Below, one piece after another: positions 13,040-20,849 of a stretch of DNA of 23,580 nucleotides. The stretch lies in IMG/VR virus record IMGVR_UViG_3300048800_000176, positions 1-23,580 of that record, one strand, 5' to 3'. This stretch comes from a virus. Numbering within the stretch: position 1 is the first letter of the stretch; every line of letters starts with the position of its first letter. A program made the translations under genes and the position numbers. The notes beneath the pieces were generated by a model. That model was not told the DNA's origin and did not search any database. It saw only the letters and a list, made by a program, of their open reading frames with translations.

Positions 13040-13040
13040 A

Positions 13041-14522
13041 ATGATAGCACAGCTTCAAGGGCTCGCGCAGCCGGTATTTTGCGCCCTTGCGTATGATGCG
13101 ATCAACTTGATCGTCCGTATCGACCATTCCATTCATCTGGACGAGCCTTCTACGCCACCAGAGTTCCTGCAACGAGTTCTCAAAGAACTCACGATCATCA
13201 ACCCTGGCAAAGAACGAGCACTAGCGGAGCTGATCCGTGGCGCTGGGAACTTGCCTGACGAAATCGTCCTCTGGCGCCGTTCTGGCCGCAAGATCATCAT
13301 CCCGAGAGGATTCGTTCACCGCTTCGAGCAGATCGCGGAGCAAGAAGGCATCGACATCGAATGGGATTCTCGTATGACGCTCCTGCCGCCATCAGAGCAC
13401 TGCTTCCGTGATTGGCCGGCAGCGGAGTTGCGCGACTACCAGATCCCAGCGCGAGATGCGATGCTCAACTGGTCACAGGGAGTGCTCGAGGCGCCGACTG
13501 GATCGGGAAAAACCCGAATATGCCTTGAGTTCGTCCGCTGGGCTGGACAAAAAACGCTCGTGATCGTCGGCAAGGTTTCTCTTGCGCGCCAATGGCAGGC
13601 TGTCGTCCAAGAAGTGTACGGATACGAGACAGGGTTCATCGGAGAAGGTCAATGGGATGAACGCGACTTGACGATCGCGCTATGGCAGTCTCTGCATCGG
13701 AAGAGCGAGAACGGATCAATGAAGTGGGGATGCGTGATCGTAGATGAAGTCCACCATTGCGCGGCGGATTCTCTGTCGAATGTCACGGAAGGTTTAGACG
13801 CTTTCTACCGCTTCGGCTGCTCGGCGACGCCGCGATGGGATCCGCTGCTATTCCCGATCATCGAAGCATCTGTCGGACCGATCATCCACAGAATCCTACC
13901 AGCGCAGGTTGGAAGCAGCCTCATCTCGCCCACCGTGCGCGTCATCGAAACCGATTTCGCGATGGCGTACAAGGCGACGATCCGCTTCAAAGGACGCCGA
14001 CAGCAAAACAATTTCGCCGAAATTATGGCCGCGCTCGTTGCTGATCCTGCGCGCAACGATCTTCTCGCCAAGATCGCTCGTGACGAAGCGCTCGATGGTC
14101 ATCACGTTCTGATCGTCACCCGACGCATTGAGCACGTCCGTCAGCTCGTCTCGCGGCTCGAGAACGACTTCGACCTTGGGAACGACCTGAATGTCCTGAC
14201 AGGTGCTCAGACCGGCGCAGATGCCCGCAGGATCGCTCACACGATAGATCAGGCGCAAAGCGGAACGATTCTCGTGAGCACGGTCGCCGAGGAAGCGCTC
14301 GACTTCCCCAAACTGAATCGTTTGATCATGGCGTACCCGCTACGACGGCTCCCGCTGATCGAGCAACAGGTGGGGCGCATCCTACGCCCGGTACCGAGAA
14401 AAGAGGGCGCGACGGTCTACGACATCGCTGATCCGAAGACCAGCGTTCTGCGCGCTCAAAGAACTGAGCGCATGAAGCTCTACGCAAGACGCGGCTGGAA
14501 GATCGAAACCGAAGATTCTTGA
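13041..14522 (+). CDS. SF2 DNA helicase (DEAD/DEAH-like)
   Basis: The 493-aa product has an N-terminal accessory region (~1-125) and two RecA-like domains. Visible motifs are RDYQ (131-134), Walker A APTGSGKT (151-158), DEVHH (235-239), SATP (261-264), and in the second domain VSTVAEEALDFP (motif V) and QQVGRILRP (motif VI). This is the XPB/UvsW/RecG-like type used by phages in replication, recombination or repair. The ATG at 13041 is taken although no Shine-Dalgarno is visible, because a stable hairpin ends just before it; a later TTG (13107) is possible. It is the only gene of its transcript before the origin-like region. Confidence 0.92.
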   Translation: MIAQLQGLAQPVFCALAYDAINLIVRIDHSIHLDEPSTPPEFLQRVLKELTIINPGKERALAELIRGAGNLPDEIVLWRRSGRKIIIPRGFVHRFEQIAEQEGIDIEWDSRMTLLPPSEHCFRDWPAAELRDYQIPARDAMLNWSQGVLEAPTGSGKTRICLEFVRWAGQKTLVIVGKVSLARQWQAVVQEVYGYETGFIGEGQWDERDLTIALWQSLHRKSENGSMKWGCVIVDEVHHCAADSLSNVTEGLDAFYRFGCSATPRWDPLLFPIIEASVGPIIHRILPAQVGSSLISPTVRVIETDFAMAYKATIRFKGRRQQNNFAEIMAALVADPARNDLLAKIARDEALDGHHVLIVTRRIEHVRQLVSRLENDFDLGNDLNVLTGAQTGADARRIAHTIDQAQSGTILVSTVAEEALDFPKLNRLIMAYPLRRLPLIEQQVGRILRPVPRKEGATVYDIADPKTSVLRAQRTERMKLYARRGWKIETEDS

Positions 14523-14658
14523 CGCTCGACGTCCCGTGTTTCAACGACCGAGGATGCCAGCCCTTCTAACGCGTCTCGCCAATACGTATGTACTGAGATT
14601 CTCGCTGAGCGTTGAGCAATTTTCGCACGCTCCAATACTCTACTTTTCCGTAAGCCAT

Positions 14659-14847
14659 CTCCCGCCAGCGGGAGCCGCGTACGTAATCTCAAAAGCATCG
14701 GTGGGAATGGGGCGGACTTCTAAATGAAGTTTCAAAATAAGACTCAGTCTCATTTTCCTTAAATATTTTAAAAGAAGAAGTAATCTCTGTAAGTAGTCTC
14801 TGGTATTGTGCTCCCGCTGGCGGGAGACCATCTCCCGCCAGCGGGAG
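14659..14847. repeat. Three copies of a 16-bp palindrome
   Basis: CTCCCGCCAGCGGGAG lies at 14659-14674 and 14832-14847, and its reverse complement CTCCCGCTGGCGGGAG at 14811-14826. Copies two and three are only 5 bases apart. Each can form a short hairpin or be a site for a dimeric protein. Confidence 0.85.
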
Positions 14848-14857
14848 GCGCTTTTTC
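14832..14857 (+). terminator. Possible rho-independent terminator after the helicase gene
   Basis: The third palindrome copy forms a CTCCCG/CGGGAG stem, followed within a few bases by CTTTTT. This would end rightward transcription before the convergent winged-helix gene. Confidence 0.5.
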
Positions 14858-14966
14858 CTACGTACGTAGGCCTATTTTCCCTACGTACGTATCTCATGAG
14901 AGAGCTTGACGATACCTTCATCATCTAACTTCCACCATCTCGTCTGGTCCATCCGTACGTACGGAT
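14857..14966. promoter_or_regulatory. Iterated TACGTACGTA palindromes, possible operator or iterons
   Basis: CCTACGTACGTAGG (14857-14870) is a perfect 14-base palindrome, TACGTACGTA recurs at 14882-14891, and ATCCGTACGTACGGAT (14951-14966) is a perfect 16-base palindrome inside the adjacent coding sequence. Looser relatives lie at 14583-14592 (TACGTATGTA) and near 14677. Their spacing around a DNA-binding protein gene suggests that they are its sites. Confidence 0.6.
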
Positions 14967-15228
14967 TCTGTATTGAGATGACGAGTCCACGCTCTTTCAA
15001 TGCGTCCAAGGCACGCTCGGTTTGCTTGTAGCTCAACCCGAGTTCGTCGCCCCATTCCTTGTAGGTCTTGTAGACCCATGTGTGCCCGTCGTGCTCTTTT
15101 GTCGAACGCTGCACCCAGTAGTGGAGCTGCTCAAGCACGATGGCTTGCGTGAGGCTCCCGAGTGCGGCAGCGACGGAAGGGCGATAGACCTGTGGGCGTT
15201 CTCCGAAAATGCTGGAGGAATCTTGCAT
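14881..15228 (-). CDS. Winged helix-turn-helix protein (replication initiator or regulator-like)
   Basis: The 115-aa product reads like the N-terminal DNA-binding domain of phage and plasmid replication proteins: YRPSVAAALGSLTQAI (15-30), a helix with QLHYW (34-38), KEWGDELGLSYKQTERAL (57-74) as the recognition region, then a wing (KERGLV, residues 78-83) and RWWKLD (97-102). It lacks the long C-terminal domain of many such proteins, so it may be a truncated initiator or act as a repressor. The start has AGGAGA 6 bases upstream. It is the only leftward gene in this part and is surrounded by palindromes that may be its binding sites. Confidence 0.8.
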   Translation of the reverse strand: MQDSSSIFGERPQVYRPSVAAALGSLTQAIVLEQLHYWVQRSTKEHDGHTWVYKTYKEWGDELGLSYKQTERALDALKERGLVISIQNPYVRMDQTRWWKLDDEGIVKLSHEIRT

Positions 15229-15460
15229 CTGTTCTCCTTTGAGATATTTGTGCCGGAAGGATATGTGTTACCTTCCATACCGGTGCAGATAAGGGCGACA
15301 TCTTATCGCCTACTCGGCCTCTAGCCCCGAAGATTCGAGATATGTCTTCGGGGCTACGTCGTTCTTGAGGGAATCAAAAAAAAACTTTCGCTTGACGTGC
15401 TACTCGACTTATGATTTGATCTCGAGCCAAGGGATTGAATGCGAGCTGTGAGGAGAAGCA
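15229..15460. promoter_or_regulatory. Divergent control region with several inverted repeats
   Basis: The region lies between the leftward winged-helix gene and the rightward replication operon. It has GGAAGG/CCTTCC (15255-15260 and 15271-15276), GATAAG/CTTATC (15288-15293 and 15302-15307) and the 11-bp hairpin AGCCCCGAAGA/TCTTCGGGGCT (15323-15333 and 15345-15355). These suit operators or transcript hairpins. No gene is seen in it. Confidence 0.6.
15392..15420 (+). promoter_or_regulatory. Likely promoter of the rightward replication operon
   Basis: TTGACG (15392-15397), a 17-base spacer and TTTGAT (15415-15420) form a plausible SigA-type promoter. A run of nine A (15376-15384) sits just upstream, like an UP element. 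The first gene starts 40 bases later. Confidence 0.5.
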
Positions 15461-15610
15461 TTGACCACTTTTTGCCGGATGATCATTTTCGCTATTTGCG
15501 CGGCCGGCGCAGCGGAGAATCAGGTTCTCCACGTCGGTAGTCTTATGCAAGGTCTTTTAATTGTGGGCGCAATCATCATGTTCATCATCATTGCTGGAGA
15601 GGACATCTGA
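15461..15610 (+). CDS. 49-aa small membrane protein, TTG start
   Basis: TTG at 15461 is preceded by AGGAG 5 bases upstream. The product has two hydrophobic parts, ~7-18 (MIIFAICAAGAA) and ~29-45 (LLIVGAIIMFIIIAG), and a short acidic end (EDI), so one or two membrane spans. It ends 3 bases before the next start codon and heads the rightward operon. The function is unknown; it could affect membrane attachment of replication or superinfection. Confidence 0.6.
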   Translation: MTTFCRMIIFAICAAGAAENQVLHVGSLMQGLLIVGAIIMFIIIAGEDI

Positions 15611-15613
15611 GCG

Positions 15614-15808
15614 ATGTCAGAACCGCAAGCTCAGCACAACAATTTTGGGCACAGGAGCAAGGTAAAAAGTTCCAACGCACGCGCCAACCATCTTGCGCTC
15701 AAGAGCATGACGCAGGCGCAAAGGGAAACTGGGCTCACTCCCGAAGAGCTTGAGAAATATCAAGCATCCCTCCGAACCTCCTTCTACGACCGCCGAGAAG
15801 CATCATGA
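15614..15808 (+). CDS. Small hydrophilic protein of unknown function
   Basis: The 64-aa product is charged, with no membrane span and no recognised motif; a helix is likely at ~28-55. The ATG has GGAGAGGAC about 10 bases upstream, and its stop overlaps the next start as ATGA. Its reading frame is supported by tight packing within the operon. Confidence 0.6.
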   Translation: MSEPQAQHNNFGHRSKVKSSNARANHLALKSMTQAQRETGLTPEELEKYQASLRTSFYDRREAS

Positions 15809-16206
15809 CGCGACGTTTCAGGAACTCTCTTATTGCGATCCTGCTCTTTTTCTGGGAGCGCATCCTTGGGGCTGAGGATGAATCATCACAGGCTTTTCCC
15901 TCAGAACCGCGTCAACCCCGGCGTGATCTTACGAACGGGCTTGAAGAAGAAATGAGCGGTCGTACCATCGAGATATGGGTTCCTCACAACCTCGAGCGCC
16001 GACTGAAAGCTGCGATACATCGAGCCAACGCTTCAGGGCTCGTCGCGGGATGGGACGGGGACCAATTCTTCGATCTTCAGGATGATCTTCAGACGTTTCT
16101 AATCTCGACCTCAGAGATCGGCATGAAAATTTACGAGATAGATGACGGCGTCGTCTATGACGAAACCACCGGGTGCCCAATCGGCATTCTCCCCGAAGGA
16201 GTTTGA
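15805..16206 (+). CDS. Unknown protein with short N-terminal hydrophobic segment
   Basis: Residues ~8-20 of the 133-aa product are hydrophobic (SLIAILLFFWERILG), which may be a membrane-contacting helix but is short for a full span. The remaining part has an acidic hinge and a soluble-looking alpha/beta region (~48-130), including ISTSEIGMKIYEIDDG. No family is recognised. The start shares ATGA with the previous stop. Confidence 0.62.
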   Translation: MTRRFRNSLIAILLFFWERILGAEDESSQAFPSEPRQPRRDLTNGLEEEMSGRTIEIWVPHNLERRLKAAIHRANASGLVAGWDGDQFFDLQDDLQTFLISTSEIGMKIYEIDDGVVYDETTGCPIGILPEGV

Positions 16207-16208
16207 GT

Positions 16209-16517
16209 ATGGCTCAAGAACAACAGCAGGCTAAGACGGCTCGTGAGAGCACCGAGAAGGGACAGATCGAATCAGGAGAATGGTTTTCTCACAACGGCGT
16301 TCCGATGGTAAAGTATTCATGCTCGGCATCCGAGTTGATTCCCACCATCCAGTACGGGAACGTGCTTATAGGGCCAGTTTCCGTGCAACGTTTTGCGCCT
16401 GACGATGAGAACCTTTACGCGGTAATTCAGAAGACACAGTCTGTTTGCGAGCAAGCAGTTGCTGAAGAACGCCAAACTGTGCAGACGCTTCTGCGCTCCA
16501 ACGCTGCTACCGCGTAG
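16209..16517 (+). CDS. Small phage protein, unknown function
   Basis: The 102-aa product begins at ATG 16209, 2 bases after the preceding stop, with GAAGGAG upstream; a longer in-frame start at 16173 lies inside the previous gene. A central conserved-looking block, CSASELIPTIQYGNVLIGPV (~37-56), followed by an acidic and helical end, resembles small phage replication-cluster proteins seen in actinophages (recollection, not searched). No catalytic motif is seen. It sits directly upstream of the DnaB-like helicase. Confidence 0.65.
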   Translation: MAQEQQQAKTARESTEKGQIESGEWFSHNGVPMVKYSCSASELIPTIQYGNVLIGPVSVQRFAPDDENLYAVIQKTQSVCEQAVAEERQTVQTLLRSNAATA

Positions 16518-16525
16518 CGCGCGGA

Positions 16526-17794
16526 ATGAATGTTGACCGCGCTCTTTTAACCAAGAGCATTCAAACTGGAGCTGTCGTCCAGCTAATTTCTCGCGGCGTG
16601 TCTGCGCACCAGTTCACGCAGACTCCTGACGGTGAAGAGCTGGCCGACGTGCTGAACTGGATGATAGATCACACGCGCCGTTATAACGTGGCGCCGTCGA
16701 TGTCCCTATTCCGTCAGCGGTGGCCGGAGTTCCGGATGGAACCATCGGCGGATCCTCTCGATGCGCTGATCGACGCTTTTTTCGCGAACGTGAAGCGCCG
16801 GCACTTTGCGGCGAAAGTGAAAGAGCTTGCTCACGCCGAGTATGACCCTTCCAAATGGTTGAAGTTGGATGAGATCATGCTCGATGCTGCTAAAGACCTG
16901 GCCGCAATAGTCCCTACCGGCAGAGTTTCTCGCTTCAGTGAGATGAACAAACGTGTTGACCGTTATGAGCTTGAGGTTGCAAACCCAGAATTACAGTCAG
17001 CATTCAAGATGGGCATCAAACCTTTTGATGACGCAACAGGAGGATTCCGGCCAGGAAATCTGGTGACGATCGCAGGCTATAGCGGAAGAGGAAAAAGCTT
17101 ACTGTCACAATTCTTTCTCATGCAGGCGCGAGAGTCACATGATGCTCTCGGGCTCTTGATAAGCCTCGAGATGACTGCTGACGAGATTTTCGAGCGGCTC
17201 GACACGATGGTAACCAACTTTTCTCACAAGCTTCTCGCGCAGCGACAGTTGCCGGAAGACAAGGTTGATCTCTGGCGTCGCATTGCCAAGCAGTTTCAAT
17301 CCTCGCGTTCAGACATCATCGTCAAGGACAATCTTCTTGGATGCACGACCGATACTGTCTACGCTGAGATTTCACGATACAAACCAGACATTGTTGCTGT
17401 TGATTATGTGCAGCTCATGCGTTCCAAGCAGAACTACGCGGCACAATGGCAAGTCCTTTGTGACATTACTAACGACCTGAAACAGATCGCGCTCTCAACC
17501 GGCACTGTGATCCTGATGGTTTCTCAAGACGGTAGAGATTCTGCGAAAAACGGTTCGACCGAAGAGAACATGGGCAGCTCAGTGTCGATACTTCAAGCGG
17601 CCGATATCTACCTTGGGTTGAATCAGACAGACGAGATGTATAAAGACCGGCGTATGGAGATCAGGATGCTCAAGAACCGGCGCGGTCCCAAAGAAACGTG
17701 CGCTTACATGGATTGGGATCCGAATACGATGACTTTCAAGTATCACGACGAAGCGAAGCCTCAATCTGAGAGCTTCTTGAGAGAGGTAGCGTGA
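16526..17794 (+). CDS. dnaB: DnaB-like replicative helicase
   Basis: The 422-aa product has a DnaB-type N-terminal helical part (~1-130) and a RecA-like motor with Walker A GYSGRGKS (184-191), catalytic E215 in SLEM, Walker B ending D293 in VAVDY, SQ at 333-334 and an arginine-finger region KNRRG (383-387). It unwinds duplex DNA ahead of the fork as a hexamer, 5'-3'. The ribosome site is weak, so translation may be coupled to the previous gene. The primase-like gene lies downstream, with the glycosyltransferase cluster between them. Confidence 0.94.
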   Translation: MNVDRALLTKSIQTGAVVQLISRGVSAHQFTQTPDGEELADVLNWMIDHTRRYNVAPSMSLFRQRWPEFRMEPSADPLDALIDAFFANVKRRHFAAKVKELAHAEYDPSKWLKLDEIMLDAAKDLAAIVPTGRVSRFSEMNKRVDRYELEVANPELQSAFKMGIKPFDDATGGFRPGNLVTIAGYSGRGKSLLSQFFLMQARESHDALGLLISLEMTADEIFERLDTMVTNFSHKLLAQRQLPEDKVDLWRRIAKQFQSSRSDIIVKDNLLGCTTDTVYAEISRYKPDIVAVDYVQLMRSKQNYAAQWQVLCDITNDLKQIALSTGTVILMVSQDGRDSAKNGSTEENMGSSVSILQAADIYLGLNQTDEMYKDRRMEIRMLKNRRGPKETCAYMDWDPNTMTFKYHDEAKPQSESFLREVA

Positions 17795-18318
17795 TGTTAG
17801 TGGGGTTCAACGCTATGAACCATCCTCAACAGATTTCCAAGCGGGGCGCCAATCCGCACGTTGATGAGCGTCAAACTTCACCAGAAGCTTTTGATCCATT
17901 GCACGCGAGGTTCCGCTTTACGGTTGATGTTGCTGCGCTTCCACGTAATGCGAAGCTGCCAAAGTTTTATACACCTGAAGACGATGGTCTAACCCAGAAT
18001 TGGTCGGGGGAGCGTGTTTGGTGTAATCCTCCATACTCTTCAATCGAGCCTTGGGTAGAGAAGGCGCATAGAGAATGGCGGATTGGTGAACAAGGACGAG
18101 GCGGTCCTGAGTTGATCGTGATGCTTCTACCTGCCAATCGTACTGAACAAGGGTGGTGGCAACGCAAGGTTGAACCGTTCCGGGATCGTCTTGGATCGGA
18201 TTTCCGAGTTGAGTTTTTGTCAGGGCGCCTACGTTTCATCGCATTCGACGCGACAGAAATCAAGCCAAATGAGCGACCACCATTCGGATGCTGTCTTCTG
18301 ATTTGGAGCAAGTCATGA
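17794..18318 (+). CDS. Phage Dam-type DNA N6-adenine methyltransferase
   Basis: The 174-aa product fits the short phage Dam family (PF05869-like): a DVAA segment (45-48) preceded by ERQTSPEAFDPL, and the catalytic NPPY (78-81) in VWCNPPYSSIEPW. It would transfer methyl groups from SAM to adenine N6, often to block host restriction. The ATG at 17794 shares its A with the helicase stop (TGATG); GTG at 17791 or ATG at 17815 are alternatives. It is the first of a tightly overlapping group of modification and transferase genes. Confidence 0.88.
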   Translation: MLVGFNAMNHPQQISKRGANPHVDERQTSPEAFDPLHARFRFTVDVAALPRNAKLPKFYTPEDDGLTQNWSGERVWCNPPYSSIEPWVEKAHREWRIGEQGRGGPELIVMLLPANRTEQGWWQRKVEPFRDRLGSDFRVEFLSGRLRFIAFDATEIKPNERPPFGCCLLIWSKS

Positions 18319-18983
18319 AGATTGTGTGCATGTTGAACTGGTTTGATGAGCAGCCGCATCAACTTCGTCGCCGCGTTAGAGAAGCATTTATGATCGGGTG
18401 TACGCATGTCGTAGCTGTCGATGGTGCCTACGCTCTATTTCCTGGTAGCAGGGAATTTTCTTCATCTTCTCAAGGCAAGGAGATCACAGATACAGCATTC
18501 TTCTACAAGCTTGGGTGCATCATTTACAAACCAGAAGTAGTTTGGGCGGGGAATGAAATCGAGAAGCGTCAGAATATGGTTGACATCTGTCTCGCGATCA
18601 CGACCGATGATGATTGGCTGTTTCTTATGGACGCTGATTTCCATATCGAGCCCCCATTCGTCAACATGACTAAGTTACTCGCCGAGCATCCAGGACGGTT
18701 CGGAGACGTGTTGTTGACAGACAGCGATCAGGATGCAGGATGGTATCCGGTGCGCCTCCTTTACCGAGCTGTTCGAGGGATGCACTTGACGACGAACCAC
18801 TACACCTACCATTATCCTGATGGGGATCAAACAGTGATGAACAATCCTCGCGGCGACGATTTGGAGCGCGGGTTGAAAATTCCGATCCGTGTCCGGCATG
18901 AACCTAATAATCGTTTACCAGGTCGTCGTGAAAGACAAGTTGCTTATTACGAGCGGCGGCATCAAGATGGGATCGAGTCATGA
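18315..18983 (+). CDS. Glycosyltransferase-like protein 1 (GT-A fold)
   Basis: The 222-aa product begins with a typical nucleotide-sugar binding strand (MKIVCMLNWFDE) and has DAD (106-108) in LFLMDADF as the metal and sugar-nucleotide binding DxD. There is no membrane span or signal peptide, so it is cytosolic. The ATG at 18315 overlaps the preceding stop as ATGA and has GGAGC upstream. The acceptor and donor cannot be told from the sequence. Confidence 0.75.
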   Translation: MKIVCMLNWFDEQPHQLRRRVREAFMIGCTHVVAVDGAYALFPGSREFSSSSQGKEITDTAFFYKLGCIIYKPEVVWAGNEIEKRQNMVDICLAITTDDDWLFLMDADFHIEPPFVNMTKLLAEHPGRFGDVLLTDSDQDAGWYPVRLLYRAVRGMHLTTNHYTYHYPDGDQTVMNNPRGDDLERGLKIPIRVRHEPNNRLPGRRERQVAYYERRHQDGIES

Positions 18984-19633
18984 AAGAGCTTGTGATCCTC
19001 GTACCCGTGCTGAAAAGACCTTGGCGAGTTGAACCGCTGCTCGAGTCGATCGCGAAGGTCACAGGCGAAAGTTATCGCGTGCTATTCATTCCCGATCCTG
19101 ATGATGAGCCTGAACGCGAGGCGATTCGTCAGGCCGGCGCAGAAGAGATGCCCATCTCCGGAAATTATGCTCGCAAGATCAATGCAGGGGTCGAAGCTAC
19201 AGGAGAACCGCTGATATTTCTTGGGGCTGACGATCTCAATTTCCATCCAGAATGGTTTTGGACTGCAATCTCATTTCTCAAGCCAAGAATCGGGGTGGTC
19301 GGAACAAACGACATTTGTAACCCTCGAACAGCGGCGGGAGGAGACCTTTCAACACATTCTCTCGTGACTCGAATCTACACTAAAATGGGTACGGTTGATG
19401 ATCCGACAAAACTTCTGCACGAATCATACCCGCATGAGTACGCCGATCAAGAGTTCATTGAGACAGCGAGGCTTCGTAGTGCGTACGTGCATGCTTCTGA
19501 CTGCATTGTCGAGCATCTTCATCCGATGGTGAAAAAGGCTCCGATGGATGATCTGTATGCACAGCAAGAGGAACGGATGCGAGCCGGGAGTTTGATCTTC
19601 CTTCGCAGACAAAGGTTGTGGGCATGGACGTAA
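18980..19633 (+). CDS. Glycosyltransferase-like protein 2 (GT2 family type)
   Basis: The 217-aa product has the GT2-type opening KELVILVPVLKRPWRVEPLL (2-21), a variable middle and GADD (82-85) in the DxD place, then GVVGTND. It is soluble and the start overlaps the previous stop as ATGA. It lacks the C-terminal membrane spans of cell-wall processive GT2 enzymes, so it is a single-sugar transferase type. The acceptor is unknown. Confidence 0.78.
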   Translation: MKELVILVPVLKRPWRVEPLLESIAKVTGESYRVLFIPDPDDEPEREAIRQAGAEEMPISGNYARKINAGVEATGEPLIFLGADDLNFHPEWFWTAISFLKPRIGVVGTNDICNPRTAAGGDLSTHSLVTRIYTKMGTVDDPTKLLHESYPHEYADQEFIETARLRSAYVHASDCIVEHLHPMVKKAPMDDLYAQQEERMRAGSLIFLRRQRLWAWT

Positions 19634-20235
19634 CTGTTGTCATTGCTACTTTCGGTGAAGACAAATGGATGCGCCTCGCTATGGAACGCGCGGTCCCTTC
19701 AGTACCACCTGAAGTCAAAACTATCCTGTCTCATCACCCAAGTGATCTTGCGGTAGCAAGGAATACTGGGTTGGAAGAAGTCAAAACTGAGTGGGTTGTT
19801 TTCCTTGACGCTGATGATGAGTTGGACGATGGATATTTCGATGCGATGGAATTAGGTCATGCAGACGTTCGTGGGCCGATGGCGCGATACGTCGAGGATG
19901 ATGGGTCTGAGCGTCTTTGGCAACCTCGCGTCGCTGGGCATAAACATAATTGCGTGTCTAGTTGCTTGCGCTACGGAAACTGGCTTCTGATTGGATCTGC
20001 GGTTCGCTCGCAGTCACTCTGTGATGTTGGCGGGTTCCGTAACTTCGAGTGGAGTGAAGACTGGGATCTATGGATTCGTTGTTGGAAATATGGAATGACA
20101 TTCGAGTTGATTCACGATGCTATCTACATCGCGCATGTCAGCCCGGACTCTCGTAACCGAGGCTCTGCAACGAGGGATGCGCAACTGTTGAGTTATAACG
20201 CCATTCGCCGGGTCAATAACTTGGAACAACACTGA
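19624..20235 (+). CDS. Glycosyltransferase family 2 protein 3
   Basis: The 203-aa product is a clear GT2: TVVIATF start, ARN (45-47), LDADDELDDGYF with DADD (62-65), and SEDWDLWIR near 143-151, the ED-x-[D/W] catalytic region of GT2. The ATG at 19624 (GTG at 19618 possible) lies inside the previous gene's 3' end, with AAAGG upstream. It is cytosolic. Confidence 0.88.
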   Translation: MDVTVVIATFGEDKWMRLAMERAVPSVPPEVKTILSHHPSDLAVARNTGLEEVKTEWVVFLDADDELDDGYFDAMELGHADVRGPMARYVEDDGSERLWQPRVAGHKHNCVSSCLRYGNWLLIGSAVRSQSLCDVGGFRNFEWSEDWDLWIRCWKYGMTFELIHDAIYIAHVSPDSRNRGSATRDAQLLSYNAIRRVNNLEQH

Positions 20236-20849
20236 TGATCGAAGACGTTTGCCTACTAATCATCCGTGACGGACGTGACCAAATTCACGATCTCGCACTC
20301 CAGTCAGCCGCTGAGAATCTTCCGAAGTTTCGTCACTCCATCATTATCAATGACCGGGAGCACGCGCTCGGATTCGCTGGAGCGATTCAAGAAGGTTGGC
20401 GTCAGGTCATCAAAACCAACGCGCTATGGGTCTTCCACTTTGAAGCAGACTTCCTTTTCCGATCCCCCATTTCAATCAAAGCGATGCGATCAGTGTTGCT
20501 CTCATATCCTGAGATTGCGCAACTCTCGTTGAAACGGCAGCCGTGGAACCAAACTGAGATTTCTGCCGGAGGAATTGTTGAAGCGTCACCTGATGACTTC
20601 GTAGAGTGTTGTGAAGGTGATATCAAGCGAGTTTGGACTGAGCATCGTCAGTATTTCACGACCAACCCTTCACTGTACCCGGCTCGATGGTGTCACATGG
20701 GATGGCCACAGGAAAGGCATTCTGAAGGCAAGTTCACGCAACTACTTCTCAAGGATCGTCCTAAAAGGCGTTTCGCGATCTGGGGGAGAAAGTTCGACCC
20801 ACCACTCGTCACACATATCGGAACGGAGCGCACTGGTGTCGGATACTGA
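20235..20849 (+). CDS. Glycosyltransferase-like protein 4
   Basis: The 204-aa product starts with VCLLIIRDGRD (5-15), has a later GFAGAIQEGW helix (46-55) and EAD (70-72) in FHFEADFLF, in the position of a GT-A DxD. The catalytic pair is less typical than in its neighbours. The ATG shares its A with the previous stop (TGATG). It is probably another GT-A transferase of the same pathway. Confidence 0.68.
   Translation: MIEDVCLLIIRDGRDQIHDLALQSAAENLPKFRHSIIINDREHALGFAGAIQEGWRQVIKTNALWVFHFEADFLFRSPISIKAMRSVLLSYPEIAQLSLKRQPWNQTEISAGGIVEASPDDFVECCEGDIKRVWTEHRQYFTTNPSLYPARWCHMGWPQERHSEGKFTQLLLKDRPKRRFAIWGRKFDPPLVTHIGTERTGVGY

Larger units (their letters stand above)
12619..13040. other. Non-coding control region between leftward and rightward operons
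   Basis: This 420-base stretch has no supportable gene on either strand. It holds the ribosome site of the leftward coiled-coil gene at its left end, a + strand promoter, and at least four hairpins up to the helicase start codon. It separates the leftward lysis and tail operon from the rightward helicase gene. No clear leftward promoter could be picked out by eye. Confidence 0.7.
14523..14880. other. AT-rich and palindrome-rich intergenic region, candidate replication origin
   Basis: The stretch holds no supportable gene. It contains an AT-rich block at ~14723-14805, three copies of a 16-base inverted-repeat palindrome, and TACGTACGTA-type elements continuing into the neighbouring winged-helix gene. 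An AT-rich unwinding segment beside iterated sites and a Rep-like DNA-binding gene is the usual make-up of a phage or plasmid origin. Confidence 0.45.

Noticed and set aside
14536-14727. Rightward 63-codon frame after the helicase
   Set aside because: It has no ribosome site, and its composition follows the palindromes and AT-rich DNA rather than a coding pattern.
14659-14847. CRISPR or transposon end interpretation of the 16-bp palindromes
   Set aside because: Only three copies, irregular distance, no transposase and no target duplication are seen.
14640-14924. Leftward 94-codon frame over the palindromes
   Set aside because: It overlaps the winged-helix gene in another frame, runs through palindromes and has low protein-like character and no proper ribosome site.
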